From Petrolisthes cinctipes (lineage: Eukaryota > Arthropoda > Malacostraca > Decapoda > Porcellanidae): a stretch of DNA of 64,000 bases. Below, in pieces: positions 1 to 10,330 of the stretch. Within the stretch, counting starts at the first letter, position 1. Each line of letters begins with the position of its first letter. The DNA lies in the NCBI GenBank assembly GCA_033782935.1, contig JAWQEG010000255.1, forward strand, positions 62,001 to 126,000, in the 5' to 3' direction. Under the pieces are notes generated by a model. That model made no database searches. It was not told the DNA's origin and saw nothing but the letters and a program-made list of their open reading frames with translations. The translations under genes and the position numbers were made by a program.

Positions 1-2112
1 TACAGGCCCAAAACATGCTCAAAATCAATATTTGAGGTGCCCAAAGTCGATATGTGCATGAATCTTCTGTATCCGTCTATATCCCAAATTCAGGTTCAAA
101 ACACCCGAAAATTCGATATTTTTGGATCCCAGAAGCGATCTGAACATGCCTATTCCTTGCTAGAATTTTTTCAAGTTACAGACCAAAAACATGATCAAAA
201 TTGATATTTTAGGTGCAAAAAGTCGATATGTGCATGCATCTTCTGTACCCGTTTATATCTCAAATTCAGGCTCAAAACACTGGAAAATTCCATATTATTG
301 GGTCCCTTAAGCGATCTGTACTTGCATACTCAGTACTAGAATGTTTTCAAACTATAGGCTCAAAACATGCTCAAAATCGATATTTTAGGTGCCCAAAGTC
401 GATATGTGCATGCATCTTCTGTACCCGTTTATATCTCAAATTCAGGCTCAAAACACCCAAAAAATCGATATTTTTGGGTCCCAGAAGCGATCTGTACGTG
501 CATACTCCGTGTTAGAGTGTTTTTAAAATACAGGCCCAAAACATGCTGAAAATCGATATTTTATGTGCCCAAAGTCAATATGTGTATGCATCTTCTGTAC
601 CCGTGTATATCCCTAATTCTGGTTCAAAACCCCCGAAAATTCGATATTTTTGGGTCCCAGAAGCGATCTGTACATGCCTACTCCTTGCTAGAATGTTTTC
701 AAGATACAAACCTAAAACATGCTCAAAATCGATATTTTAGGTGCAAAAAGTCGATATGTGCATGCATCCTCTGTACCCGGTTATATCCCAAATTCAGGCT
801 CAAAACACTCAAAAATTCAATATTTTTGGGTCCCAAAAGCGATCTGTACATGCCTTCTCAGAGCTAGAATATTTTCAAAATATATCCCCAAAACATGCTG
901 AAAATCGATATTTTAGTTGCCCAAAGTCGATATGTGCATGCATCTTCAGTACCCGTTTATATCTCAAATTCAGGCTCAAAACACCCGAAAATTCAATATT
1001 TTTGAATCCCAGGAGCGATCTGTACATGCCTACTCAGTGCTAGAATATTTTCAAAATATAGGCCCAAAACATACTAAAAATCGATATTTTGGCTGCAAAA
1101 GTCGATATGTGCATGCATCTTCTGTACCCGTTTATATCTCAAATTCGGGCTCAAAACACCCGAAAATTCGATATTTTTGGGTACCAGAAGCGATCTGGAC
1201 ATGCCTACTCAGTGCTAGAATATTTTCAATTTATACGCCGAAAACATGCTCAAAATCGATATTTTAGGTGCCCAAAGTCGATATGTGCATGCATCTTCTG
1301 TACCCATTTTTATCCCAAATTCAGACTCAAAACACCCGAATATTCGATATTTTTGGGTCCCAAAAGCCATCTGTACATGCATACTCCGTGTTAGAGTATG
1401 TTCAAAATACAGGCCTAAAACGTGCTGTAAATCGATATTTTAGCTGCCCAAAGTCAATATGTGTATGCATCTTCTGTACCCGTCTATATCCCAAATTCAG
1501 GTTCAAAACACTCGAAAATTCGATATTTTTGGGTCCCAGAAGCAATCTGTACATGCCTACTTCTTGCTAGAATGTTTTCAAGATACAGACCCAAAACATG
1601 CTCAAAATCGATATTTTAGGTGCATAAAGTCGATATGTGCATGCATCTTCTGTACCCGTTTATATCTCAAATTCAGGCTCAAAACTCCGAAAATTAGATA
1701 TTTTGTGTCCCAGAAGCGATCTGTATATGCATACTCCGTGTTAGAGTGTTTTTAAAATACAGGTCCAGAACATGCTGAAAATTGATATTTTAGTTGCACA
1801 AAGTCAATATGTGTATGCATTTTCTGTACCCGGTTATATCTCAAATTCAGGCTCAAAACACCCGAAAATTCGATATTTTTGTGTCCCAGAAGCGATCTGT
1901 ACATGCCTACTCAGTGCTAGAATGTTTTCAAAATAGAGGCTCAGAACATGCTAAAAATCGATATTTTGGGTGCCCAAAGTCGATATGTGCATGCATCTTC
2001 TGTACCCGTTTATATCTCTAATTCAGGCTCAAAACACCCAAAAATTCAATATTTTTGTGTCCCAGAAGCGATCTGTACATGCCTACTCCTTGCTAGAATT
2101 TTTTCAAGTTAC
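1..2112. repeat. 12-monomer block, copy 1 of a 2.1-kb duplication
   Basis: Copies 1-2112 and 4735-6846 align at a constant offset of 4734 bp with only scattered substitutions. Shared rare variants include AATCAATATTTGAGG with GCATGAATC (near 21-65), CCATATTATTGGGTCCCTTAAG (near 290-320) and the CAGTACCCG / CAGGAGCGATC monomer (near 945-1020). The beginning of this block also recurs about 2110 bp later (2111-2608), showing a 12-monomer periodicity (12 x 176 minus 2). Confidence 0.88.
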
Positions 2113-2608
2113 AGACAGAAAAACATGCTCAAAATCAATATTTGAGGTGCCCAAAGTCGATATGTGCATGAATCTTATGTATCCGTCTATATCCCAAATT
2201 CAGGTTCAAAACACCCAAAAATTCGATATTTTTGGGTCCCAGAAGCGATCTGTACATGCCTACTCCTTGCTAGAATTTTTTCAAGTTACAGACCCAAAAC
2301 ATGATCAAAATTGATATTTTAGGTGCAAAAAGTCGATATGTGCATGCATCTTCTGTACCCGTTTATATCTCAAATTCAGGCTCAAAACACTGGAAAATTC
2401 CATATTATTGGGTCCCTTAAGCGATCTGTACATGCATACTCAGTACTAGAATGTTTTCAAACTATAGGCTCAAAACATGCTCAAAATCGATATTTTAGGT
2501 GCCGAAAGTCGATATGTGCATGCATCTTCTGTACCCGTTTATATCTCAAATTCATGCTCAAAACACCCAAAAAATCGATATTTTTGGGTCCCAGAAGCGA
2601 TCTGTACA
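2111..2608. repeat. Partial second copy of the 2110-bp 12-mer unit
   Basis: The AATCAATATTTGAGG, GCATGAATC and CCATATTATTGGGTCCC variants of 1-500 reappear here at an offset of 2110 bp. Agreement fades after about 2608, where the TCTACACCGTG-type monomer replaces the CATACTCCGTG-type. The unit is therefore not completed and the array switches to another arrangement. Confidence 0.78.
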
Positions 2609-3062
2609 TGTCTACACCGTGTTTGAGTATTTTCAAAATACAGGCCCAAAAGATGCTCAAAATCGATATTTTGTGTGCCCAAATTCGATATGTGAATGCA
2701 CATTTTGTAGCCGTTTATATCTCAAATTCAGGCTCAAAACACCCGAAAATTCAATGTTTTTGGGTCCCAGAAGCGATCTGTACGTGCATACTCCGTGTTA
2801 GAGTTTTTTTTTTAAAATACAGGCCCAAAACATGCTCAAAATCGATATTTTAGGTGCCCAAAGTCAATATCTGTATGCATCTTCTGTACCCGTGTATATC
2901 CCTAATTCTGGTTCATAACACCAGAAAATTCGATATTTTTGGGTCCCAAAAGCGATATGTACATGCCTACTCATTGCTAGAATGTTTTCAAGATACAGAC
3001 CCAAAACATGCTCAAAATCGCTATTTTAGGTGCAAAAAGTCGATATGTGTATGCTTCCTCTG
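2590..3062. repeat. Satellite block left of the retrotransposon
   Basis: This block is related to about 7145-7616 at an offset of 4554-4557 bp. Shared unusual features include GTGAATGCACATTTTGTAGCCG (near 2691-2712 and 7250-7270) and CATAACACCAG. The 3-bp offset change comes from a T10 run at 2804-2813, where other copies have a shorter GTGTTTTT. The block ends at the poly-T boundary of the insertion. Confidence 0.78.
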
Positions 3063-3106
3063 TTTTTTTTTTTTTTTTTTTTTTTTTTTTCTATTTAAAA
3101 AAAAAA
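3063..3106 (-). other. Poly(A) tail and preceding T-run of the retrotransposon
   Basis: On the plus strand there are 28 consecutive T (3063-3090), CTATTT, then 10 A (3097-3106). On the element strand this reads T10, AAATAG, A28. The 28-base pure tail marks the 3' end of the inserted cDNA and fixes its orientation. AAATAG is not a good polyadenylation signal. Confidence 0.85.
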
Positions 3107-3148
3107 GATGGGGACTAAAGGCCACGGGCCCGCTCTCTGTCCCCATCT
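3106..3148 (-). other. 3' UTR stem-loop of the retrotransposon
   Basis: A perfect 10-bp inverted repeat, AGATGGGGAC (3106-3115) and GTCCCCATCT (3139-3148), encloses a 23-nt loop that contains the palindrome CGGGCCCG. On the element's sense strand it lies between the ORF stop and the T10/A28 tail. 3' hairpins are known recognition elements for the reverse transcriptases of several LINE clades, so a role in template recognition is plausible but inferred. Confidence 0.65.
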
Positions 3149-3176
3149 GCATAGTCATTAATAGAAGTGTCCAAAA

Positions 3177-3401
3177 TCATGTCCAATTTCGTTCGAGATG
3201 CCTAGATATATTGCGTTTGAAGGAACATAAGTCGTAGTAAGGTGGAAAGATGGATGAAGGTAGAGTGTTCCAGAGTTGACCAGTTGTGTATATGAAAGAC
3301 TGAGAGTACCGGTTAACTCTTGCATTAGGGAGTTGGACAGAAAAGGGGTGAGAATGAGAGGCTTGACGAGTGTTGCATGCTCTCCTGAGGGGAGGAAGCA
3401 T
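3177..3401 (-). pseudogene. Reverse transcriptase ORF2 C-terminal remnant
   Basis: This is an open frame of 74 codons ending at TGA (3177-3179). It shows the conserved tail that follows the RT domain in many animal non-LTR elements. The motifs are an arginine-rich RRACNTR near residues 6-12, HPF at 18-20, SFI at 35-37, LWNTLPSSIFP at 43-53, then YDLCSFKRNISRHL at 56-69. In known elements this tail lies after the catalytic palm and thumb. No endonuclease, FADD-type catalytic motif or other RT block is present, so the fragment cannot be active. The apparent start codon spans the junction with the satellite (3399-3401) and is not a real start. The frame has no internal stop, which suggests a fairly young insertion, though its short length weakens that point. 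Confidence 0.8.
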
Positions 3402-4330
3402 ACCCGGTTATATCTCAAATTCAGGCTCAAAACTCCGAAAATTCGACATTTAGTGTCCCAGAAGCAATCTGTACATGCATACTCCGTGTTAGAGTGTTTT
3501 TAAAATACAGGCCCAAACATGCTGAAAATTGATATTTTAGGTGCACAAAGTCAATATATGTATGCATTTTCTGTACCCGGTTATATCTCAAATTCAGGCT
3601 CAAAACACCCGAAAATTCAATATTTTTCGGTCCCAGAAGCGATCTGTACATGCCTACTCAGTGCTAGAATGTTTTCAAAATAGAGGCTCAGAACATGCTA
3701 AAAATCGATATTTTGAGTGCCCAAAGTCGATATGTGCATGCATCTTCTGTACCCGTTTATATCTCAAATTCATGCTCAAAACACCCAAAAATTCGATATT
3801 TTTGTGTCCCAGAAGCGATCTGTACGTGTCTACTCCGTGTTAGAGTATTTTAAAAATACAGGCCCAAAACATGCTCATAATCGATATTTTGTGTGCCCAA
3901 AGTCGATATGTGCATGCATCTTCTGTACCTGTTTATATCTCAAATTCAGACTCAAAACACCCGAATATTCGATATTTTTGGGTCCCAAAAGCCATATGTA
4001 CATGCATACTCCGTGTTAGAGTATTTTCAAAATACAGGCCTAAAACATGCTGAAAATCGATATTTTAGCTGCCCAAAGTCAATATGTGTATGCATCTTCT
4101 GTACCCGTCTATATCCCAAATTCAGGTTCAAAACACTCGAAAATTCGATATTTTTGGGTCCCAGAAGCAATCTGTAGAGGCCTACTTCTTGCTAGAATGT
4201 TTTCAAGATACAGACCCAAAACATGCTCAAAATCGATATTTTAGGTGCAAAAAGTCGATATGTGCATGCATCTTCTGTACCCGTTTATATCTCAAATTCA
4301 GGCTCAAAACTTCGAAAATTAGATATTTTG
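3401..4330. repeat. Satellite block right of the retrotransposon
   Basis: It aligns with about 8289-9150 at an offset of 4888 bp. Shared landmarks are AAACTCCGAAAATTCGA, the AATAGAGGCTCAGAACATGC monomer and the GCCCAAAAGCCATCTG-type monomer. The first ~70 bp resume the interrupted monomer at TACCCGGTTATATC. Confidence 0.8.
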
Positions 4331-4734
4331 TGTCCCAGAAGCGATCTGTACATGCATACTCCGTGTTAGAGTGTTTTTAAAAAACAGGCCCAAAACATGC
4401 TGAAAATTGATATTTTAGTTGCACAAAGTCAATATGTGTATGCATCTTCTGTACCCGTTTATATCTCAAATTCAGGCTCAAAACACCCGAAAATTCGATA
4501 TTTTTCGGTCCCAAAAGCGATCTGTACATGTCTACTCCGTGTTAGAGTATTTTTAAAATACAGGCCCAAAACATGCTAAAAATCGATATTTTAGGTGCCC
4601 AAAGTCGATATGTGCATGCATCATCTGTACTCGTTTATACCTCTAATTCAGGCTCAAAACACTCAAAAATTCGATATTTTTGTGTCCCAGAAGCGATCTG
4701 TACATGCCTACTCCGTGTTAGAGTATTTTCAAAA

Positions 4735-6846
4735 TACAGGCCCAAAACATGCTCAAAATCAATATTTGAGGTGCCCAAAGTCGATATGTGCATGAATCTT
4801 CTGTATCCGTCTATATCCCAAATTCAGGTTCAATACACCCGAAAATTCGATATTTTTGGGTCCCAGAAGCGATCTGTACATGCTTACTCCTAGCTAGAAT
4901 TTTTTCAAGTTACAGACCCAAAACATGATCAAAATTGATATTTTAGGTGCAAAAAGTCGATATGTGCATGCATCTTCTGTACCCGTTTATATCTCAAATT
5001 CAGGCTCAAAACACTGGAAAATTCCATATTATTGGGTCCCTTAAGCGATCTGTACATGCATACTCAGTACTAGAATGTTTTCAAACTATAGGCTCAAAAC
5101 ATGCTCAAAATCGATATTTTAGGTGCCCAAAGTCGATATGTGCATGCATCTTCTGTACCCGTTTATATCTCAAATTCAGGCTCAAAACACTCGAAAAATC
5201 GATATTTTTGGGTCCCAGAAGCGATCTGTACGTGCATACTCCGTGTTAGAGTGTTTTTAAAATACAGGCCCAAAACATGCTGAAAATCGATATTTTATGT
5301 GCCCAAAGTCAATATGTGTATGCATCTTCTGTACCCGTGTATATCCCTAATTCTGGTTCAAAACCCCCTAAAATTCGATATTTTTGGGTCCCAGAAGCGA
5401 TCTGTACATGCCTACTCCTTGCTAGAATGTTTTCAAGATACAAACCTAAAACATGCTCAAAATCGATATTTTAGGTGTAAAAAGTCGATATGAGCATGCA
5501 TCCTCTGTACCCGGTTATATCCCAAATTCAGGCTCAAAACACCCAAAAATTCAATATTTTTGGGTCCCAAAAGCGATCTGTACATGCCTTCTCAGAGCTG
5601 GAATATTTTCAAAATATATCCCCAAAACATGCTGAAAATCGATATTTTAGTTGCCCAAAGTCGATATGTGCATGCATCTTCAGTACCAGTTTATATCTCA
5701 AATTCAGGCTCAAAACACCCGAAAATTCAATATTTTTGAATCCCAGGAGCGATCTGTACATGCCTACTCAGTGCTAGAATATTTTCAAAATATAGGCCCA
5801 AAACATACTAAAAATCGATATTTTGGTTGCAAAAGTCGATATGTGCATGCATCTTCTGTACCCGTTTATATCTCAAATTCGGGCTCAAAACACCCGAAAA
5901 TTCGATATTTTTGGGTACCAGAAGCGATCTGGACATGCTTACGCAGTGCTAGAATATTTTCAATTTATACGCCGAAAACATGCTCAAAATCGATATTTTA
6001 GGTGCCCAAAGTCGATATGTGCATGCATCTTCTGTACCCATTTTTATCCCAAATTCAGACTCAAAACACCCGAATATTCGATATTTTTGGGTCCCAAAAG
6101 CCATCTGTACATGCATACTCCGTGTTAGAGTATGTTCAAAATACAGGCCTAAAACGTGCTGTAAATCGATATTTTAGCTGCCCAAAGTCATTATGTGTAT
6201 GCATCTTCTGTACCCGTCTATATCCCAAATTCAGGTTCAAAACACTCGAAAATTCGATATTTTTGGGTCCCAGAAGCAATCTGTACATGCCTACTTCTTG
6301 CTAGAATGTTTTCAAGATACAGACCCAAAACATGCTCAAAATCGATATTTTAGGTGCATGAAGTCGATATGTGCATGCATCTTCTGTACCCGTTTATATC
6401 TCAAATTCAGGCTCAAAACTCCGAAAATTAGATATTTTGTGTCCCAGAAGCGATCTGTACATGCATACTCCGTGTTAGAGTGTTTTAAAAATACTGGTCC
6501 AAAACATGCAGAAAATTGATATTTTAGTTGCACAAAGTCAATATGTGTATGCATTTTCTGTACCCGGTTATATCTCAAATTCAGGCTCAAAACACCCGAA
6601 AATTCGATATTTTTGGGTCCCAGAAGCGATCTGTACATGCCTACTCAGTGCTAGAATGTTTTCAAAATAGAGGCTCAGAACATGCTAAAAATCGATATTT
6701 TGGGTGCCCAAAGTCGATATGTGCATGCATCTTCTGTACCCGTTTATATCTCAAATTCAGGCTCAAAACACCCAAAAATTCGATATTTTTGTGTCCCAGA
6801 AGCGATCTGTACATGCCTACTCCTTGCTAGAATTTTTTCAAGTTAC
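4735..6846. repeat. 12-monomer block, copy 2 of the 2.1-kb duplication
   Basis: This is the partner of 1-2112 at an offset of 4734 bp. Differences are few and mostly single bases, for example a G to A in TACCCGTTT giving TACCAGTTT near 5686, and ACGCAGTGC for ACTCAGTGC near 5941. No indel disturbs the register across the block. It diverges from copy 1 after about 6846, where the tail reads ACAGACCCAAAACATGATC instead of ACAGACAGAAAAACATGCTC. Confidence 0.88.
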
Positions 6847-7742
6847 AGACCCAAAACATGATCAAAATTGATATTTTAGGTGCAAAAAGTCGATATGTGC
6901 ATGCATCTTCTGTACCCGTTTATATCTCAAATTCAGGCTCAAAACCCTCAAAAAATCGATATTTTTGTGTCCCAGAAGCGATCTGTACATGCCTACTTCG
7001 TGTTAGAGTATTTTCAAAATACAGGCCCAAAACATGCTCAAAATCGATATTTTAGGTGCCCAAAGTCGATATGTGCATGCATCTTCTGTATCCGTTTATA
7101 TCTCAAATTTAGGCTCAAAACACCCGAAAATTCGATATTTTTGGGTCCCAGAAGCGATCTGTACATGTCTACACCGAGTTTGAGTATTTTCAAAATACAG
7201 GCCCAAAAGATGCTCAAAATCGATATTTTAGGTGCACAAATTCGATATGTGAATGCACATTTTGTAGCCGTTTATATCTCAAATTCAGGCTCAAAACACC
7301 CGAAAATTCATTGTTTTTGGGTCCCAGAAGCGATCTGTACGTGCATACTCCGTGTTAGAGTGTTTTTAAAATACAGGCCCAAAACATGCTAAAAATCGAT
7401 ATTTTATGTGCCCAAAGTCAATATGTGTATGCATCTTCTGTACCCGTGTATATCCCTAATTCTGGTTCATAACACCAGAAAATTCGATATTTTTGGGTCC
7501 CAGAAGCGATATGTACATACCTACTCTTTGCTAGAATGTTTTCAAGATACAGACCCAAAACATGCTCAAAATCGATATTTTAAGTGCAAAAAGTCGATAT
7601 GTGCATGCTTCTTCTGTACCCGTTTATATCTCAAATTCAGGCTCAAAACTCCGAAAATTCGATATTTTTGGGTCCCTTAAGCGATCTGTACATGCCTACT
7701 TCTTGCTAGAATGTTTTCAAGATACAGACCCAAAACATGCTC

Positions 7743-7887
7743 AAAATCGATATTTTAGGTTCAAAAAGTTATATCTCAAATTCAGGCTCAAAACTCCGAA
7801 AATTCGATATTTTTGGGTCCCAGAAGCGATGTGTACATGCCTACTCAGTGCTAGAATATTTTCAAATTATACGCCCAAAACATACTA
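7743..7887. repeat. Truncated satellite monomer with internal 30-bp deletion
   Basis: The core-to-core distance here is 145 bp rather than 175. The half-A block from CGATATGTGC to TACCCGTT is missing: AAAAAGT (to 7769) runs directly into TATATCTC. This removes the alternating purine-pyrimidine tract and the TGCATGCA palindrome from this copy. The two ends share only T/GT microhomology. Confidence 0.85.
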
Positions 7888-9444
7888 AAAATCGATATTT
7901 TGGGTGCCAAAGTCGATATGTGCATGCATCTTCTGTGCCCGTTTATATCTCAAATTCATGCTCAAAACACCCAAAAAATCGATATTTTTGTGTCACAGAA
8001 GCGATCTGTACATGTCTACACCGTGTTTGAGTATTTTCAAAATACAGGCCCAAAACATGCTCAAAATCGATATTTTAGGTGCCCAAAGTCGATATGTGCA
8101 TGCATCTTCTGTACACGTTCATATATCAAATTCAGGTTCAGAACACCCGAAAATTCGATTTATTTGGGTCCCAGAAGCGATCTGTACGTGTCTACTTAGT
8201 GTTAGAGTATTTGAAAGATACAGGCCCAAAACATGCTTAAAATCGATATTTTGGGTGCCCAAAGTCGATATGTGCATGCGTCTTCTGTACCCGTTTATAT
8301 CTCAAATTCAGGCTCAAAACTCCGAAAATTCGATATTTTGTGTCCCAGAAGCAATCTGTACATGCATACTCCGTGTTAGAGTGTTTTTAAAATACAGGCC
8401 CAAAACATGCTGAAAATTGATATGTTAGGTGCACAAAGTCAATATGTGTATGCATTTTCTGTACCCGGTTATATCTCAAATTCAGGCTCAAAACTCCCGA
8501 AAATTCAATATTTTTGGGTCCCAGAAGCGATCTGTACATGCCTACTCAGTGCTAGAATGTTTTCAAAATAGAGGCTCAGAACATGCTAAAAATCGATATT
8601 TTGAGTGCCCAAAGTCGATATGTGCATGCATCTTCTGTACCCGTTTATATCTCAAATTCATGCTCAAAACACCCAAATATTCGATATTTTTGTGTCCCAG
8701 AAGCGATCTGTACGTGTCTACTCCGTGTTAGAGTATTTTAAAAATACAGGCCCAAAACAAGCTCAAAATCGATATTTTGTGTGCCCAAAGTCGATATGTG
8801 CATGCATCTTCTGTACCTGTTTATATCTCAAATTCAGTCTCAAAACACCCGAATATTCGATATTTTTGGGTCCCAAAAGCCATCTGTACATGCATACTCC
8901 GTGTTAGAGTATTTTCAAAATACAGGCCTAAAACATGCTGAAAATCGATATTTTAGCTGCCCAAAGTCAATATGTGTATGCATCTTCTGTACCCGTCTAT
9001 ATCCCAAATTCAGGTTCAAAACACTCGAAAATGCGATATTTTTGGGTCCCAGAAGCAATCTGTACAGGCCTACTTCTTTCTAGAATGTTTTCAAGATACA
9101 GACACAAAACATTCTCAAAATCGATATTTTAGGTGCAAAAAGTCGATATGTGCATGCATCTTCTGTACACATTTATCTCTCAAATTCAGGCTCAAATCAC
9201 CCGAAAATTCAATATTTTTGGGTCCCCGAAGCGATCTGTACATGCCTACTCCGTGTTAGAGTATTTTCAAAATACAGGCCCAAAACATGCTCAAAATCAA
9301 TATTTTAGGTGCCCAAAGTCGATATGTGCATGCATCTTCTGTACCCGATTATATCTCAAATTCAGGCTCAAAACACCCGAAAATTCGATATTTTTGGGTC
9401 CCAGAAGCGATCTGTACATGCCTACTCCTTGCTAGAATTTTTTC

Positions 9445-10330
9445 AAGATACAGACCCAAAACATGATCAAAATTGATATTTTAGGTGCCCAAAGTCGATA
9501 TGTGCATGCATCTTCTGTACCCGTTTATATCTCAAATTCAGGCTCAGAACACCCGAAAATTCAATATTTTTGGGTCCCAGAAGCGATCTGTACGTGCATA
9601 CTCCGTGTTAGAGTGTTTTTAAAATACAGGCCCAAAACATGCTGAAAATCGATATTTTATGTGCACAAACTCAATATGTGCATGCATCTTCTGTACCCGT
9701 GTATATCCCTAATTCAGGTTCAAAACACCAGAAAATTCGATATTTTTGTGTCCCAGAAGCGATCTGTACATGCCTACAACTTGCTAGAATGTTTTCAAGA
9801 TACAGACCCAAAACATGCTCAAAATCGATATTTTAAATTCAAAAAGTCGATATGTGCATGCATCTTCTGTACCCGTTTATATCTCAAATTCAGGCTCAAA
9901 ACACCGAAAATTCGATATTTTTGGGTCCCTTAAGCAATCTGCACATGCCTACTCAGTGATAGAATATTTTTAAAATACAGGCTTAAAACATGCTATAAAT
10001 CGATATTTTAGGTGTCCAAAGTCGATATGTGCATGCATCTTCTGTACCCGTTTATATCTCAAATTCAGGCTCAAAACACTAAAAAAATCGATATTTTTGT
10101 GTCCCAGAAGCGATCTGTACATGCCTACTCCGTGTTAGAGTATTTTCAAAATACAGGCCCAAAACATGCTCAAAATCGATATTTTAGGTGCCCAAAGTCG
10201 ATATGTGCATGCATCTTCTGTATCCGTTTATATCTCAAATTCAGGCTCAAAACCCCCGAAAATTCGATATTTTTGGGTCCCAGAAGCGATCTGTACATCA
10301 CTACACCGTGTTTGAGTATTTTCAAATTAC
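9445..10330. repeat. 5-monomer block shared with 13668-14554
   Basis: It aligns at an offset of 4223-4224 bp (24 monomers). Shared rare variants are ATGATCAAAATTGATATTTT, the AAATTCAAAAAG form of half A (near 9835), CCCTTAAGCAATCTGCAC and GGCTTAAAACATGCTATAAATCG. The 9590-9860 part also matches 11525-11795 at an offset of 1935 bp. Confidence 0.8.

Larger units (their letters stand above)
3063..3400 (-). mobile_element. 5'-truncated non-LTR retrotransposon insertion
   Basis: These ~338 bp have no similarity to the satellite and interrupt a monomer. Read on the minus strand they give, in order, the C-terminal coding end of a reverse-transcriptase ORF, a stop codon, a ~70-nt 3' UTR with a hairpin, a T10 run, AAATAG and an A28 tail. 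The coding end followed by a poly(A) tail is the signature of a LINE-type element inserted by target-primed reverse transcription with early 5' truncation. The satellite resumes at TACCCGG exactly where it stopped (CTCTG). There is therefore no obvious loss of target and no target-site duplication longer than one base. A Jockey/CR1-like clade is likely but not settled by so short a piece. Confidence 0.85.

Noticed and set aside
1501..1515. GGTTCAAAACACC resembling a polymerase III B box, suggesting a tRNA-derived SINE origin of the satellite
   Set aside because: The match to GGTTCGANNCC is incomplete and occurs in only some half-A variants. I saw no convincing A box or tRNA-like fold upstream.
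3063..3090. The T28 run as a transcription terminator
   Set aside because: It is the complement of the poly(A) tail of the minus-strand element, and there is no transcription unit upstream that it would end.
3107..3176. Possible independent small RNA gene in the GC-richer non-satellite segment
   Set aside because: Its position between an ORF stop and a poly(A) tail on the same strand fits a retrotransposon 3' UTR. No internal promoter was recognised.
3158..3430. A 90-codon minus-strand frame overlapping the retrotransposon remnant
   Set aside because: It starts in satellite sequence and reads the element in a different frame from the one with the conserved reverse-transcriptase tail. It is a shadow frame.
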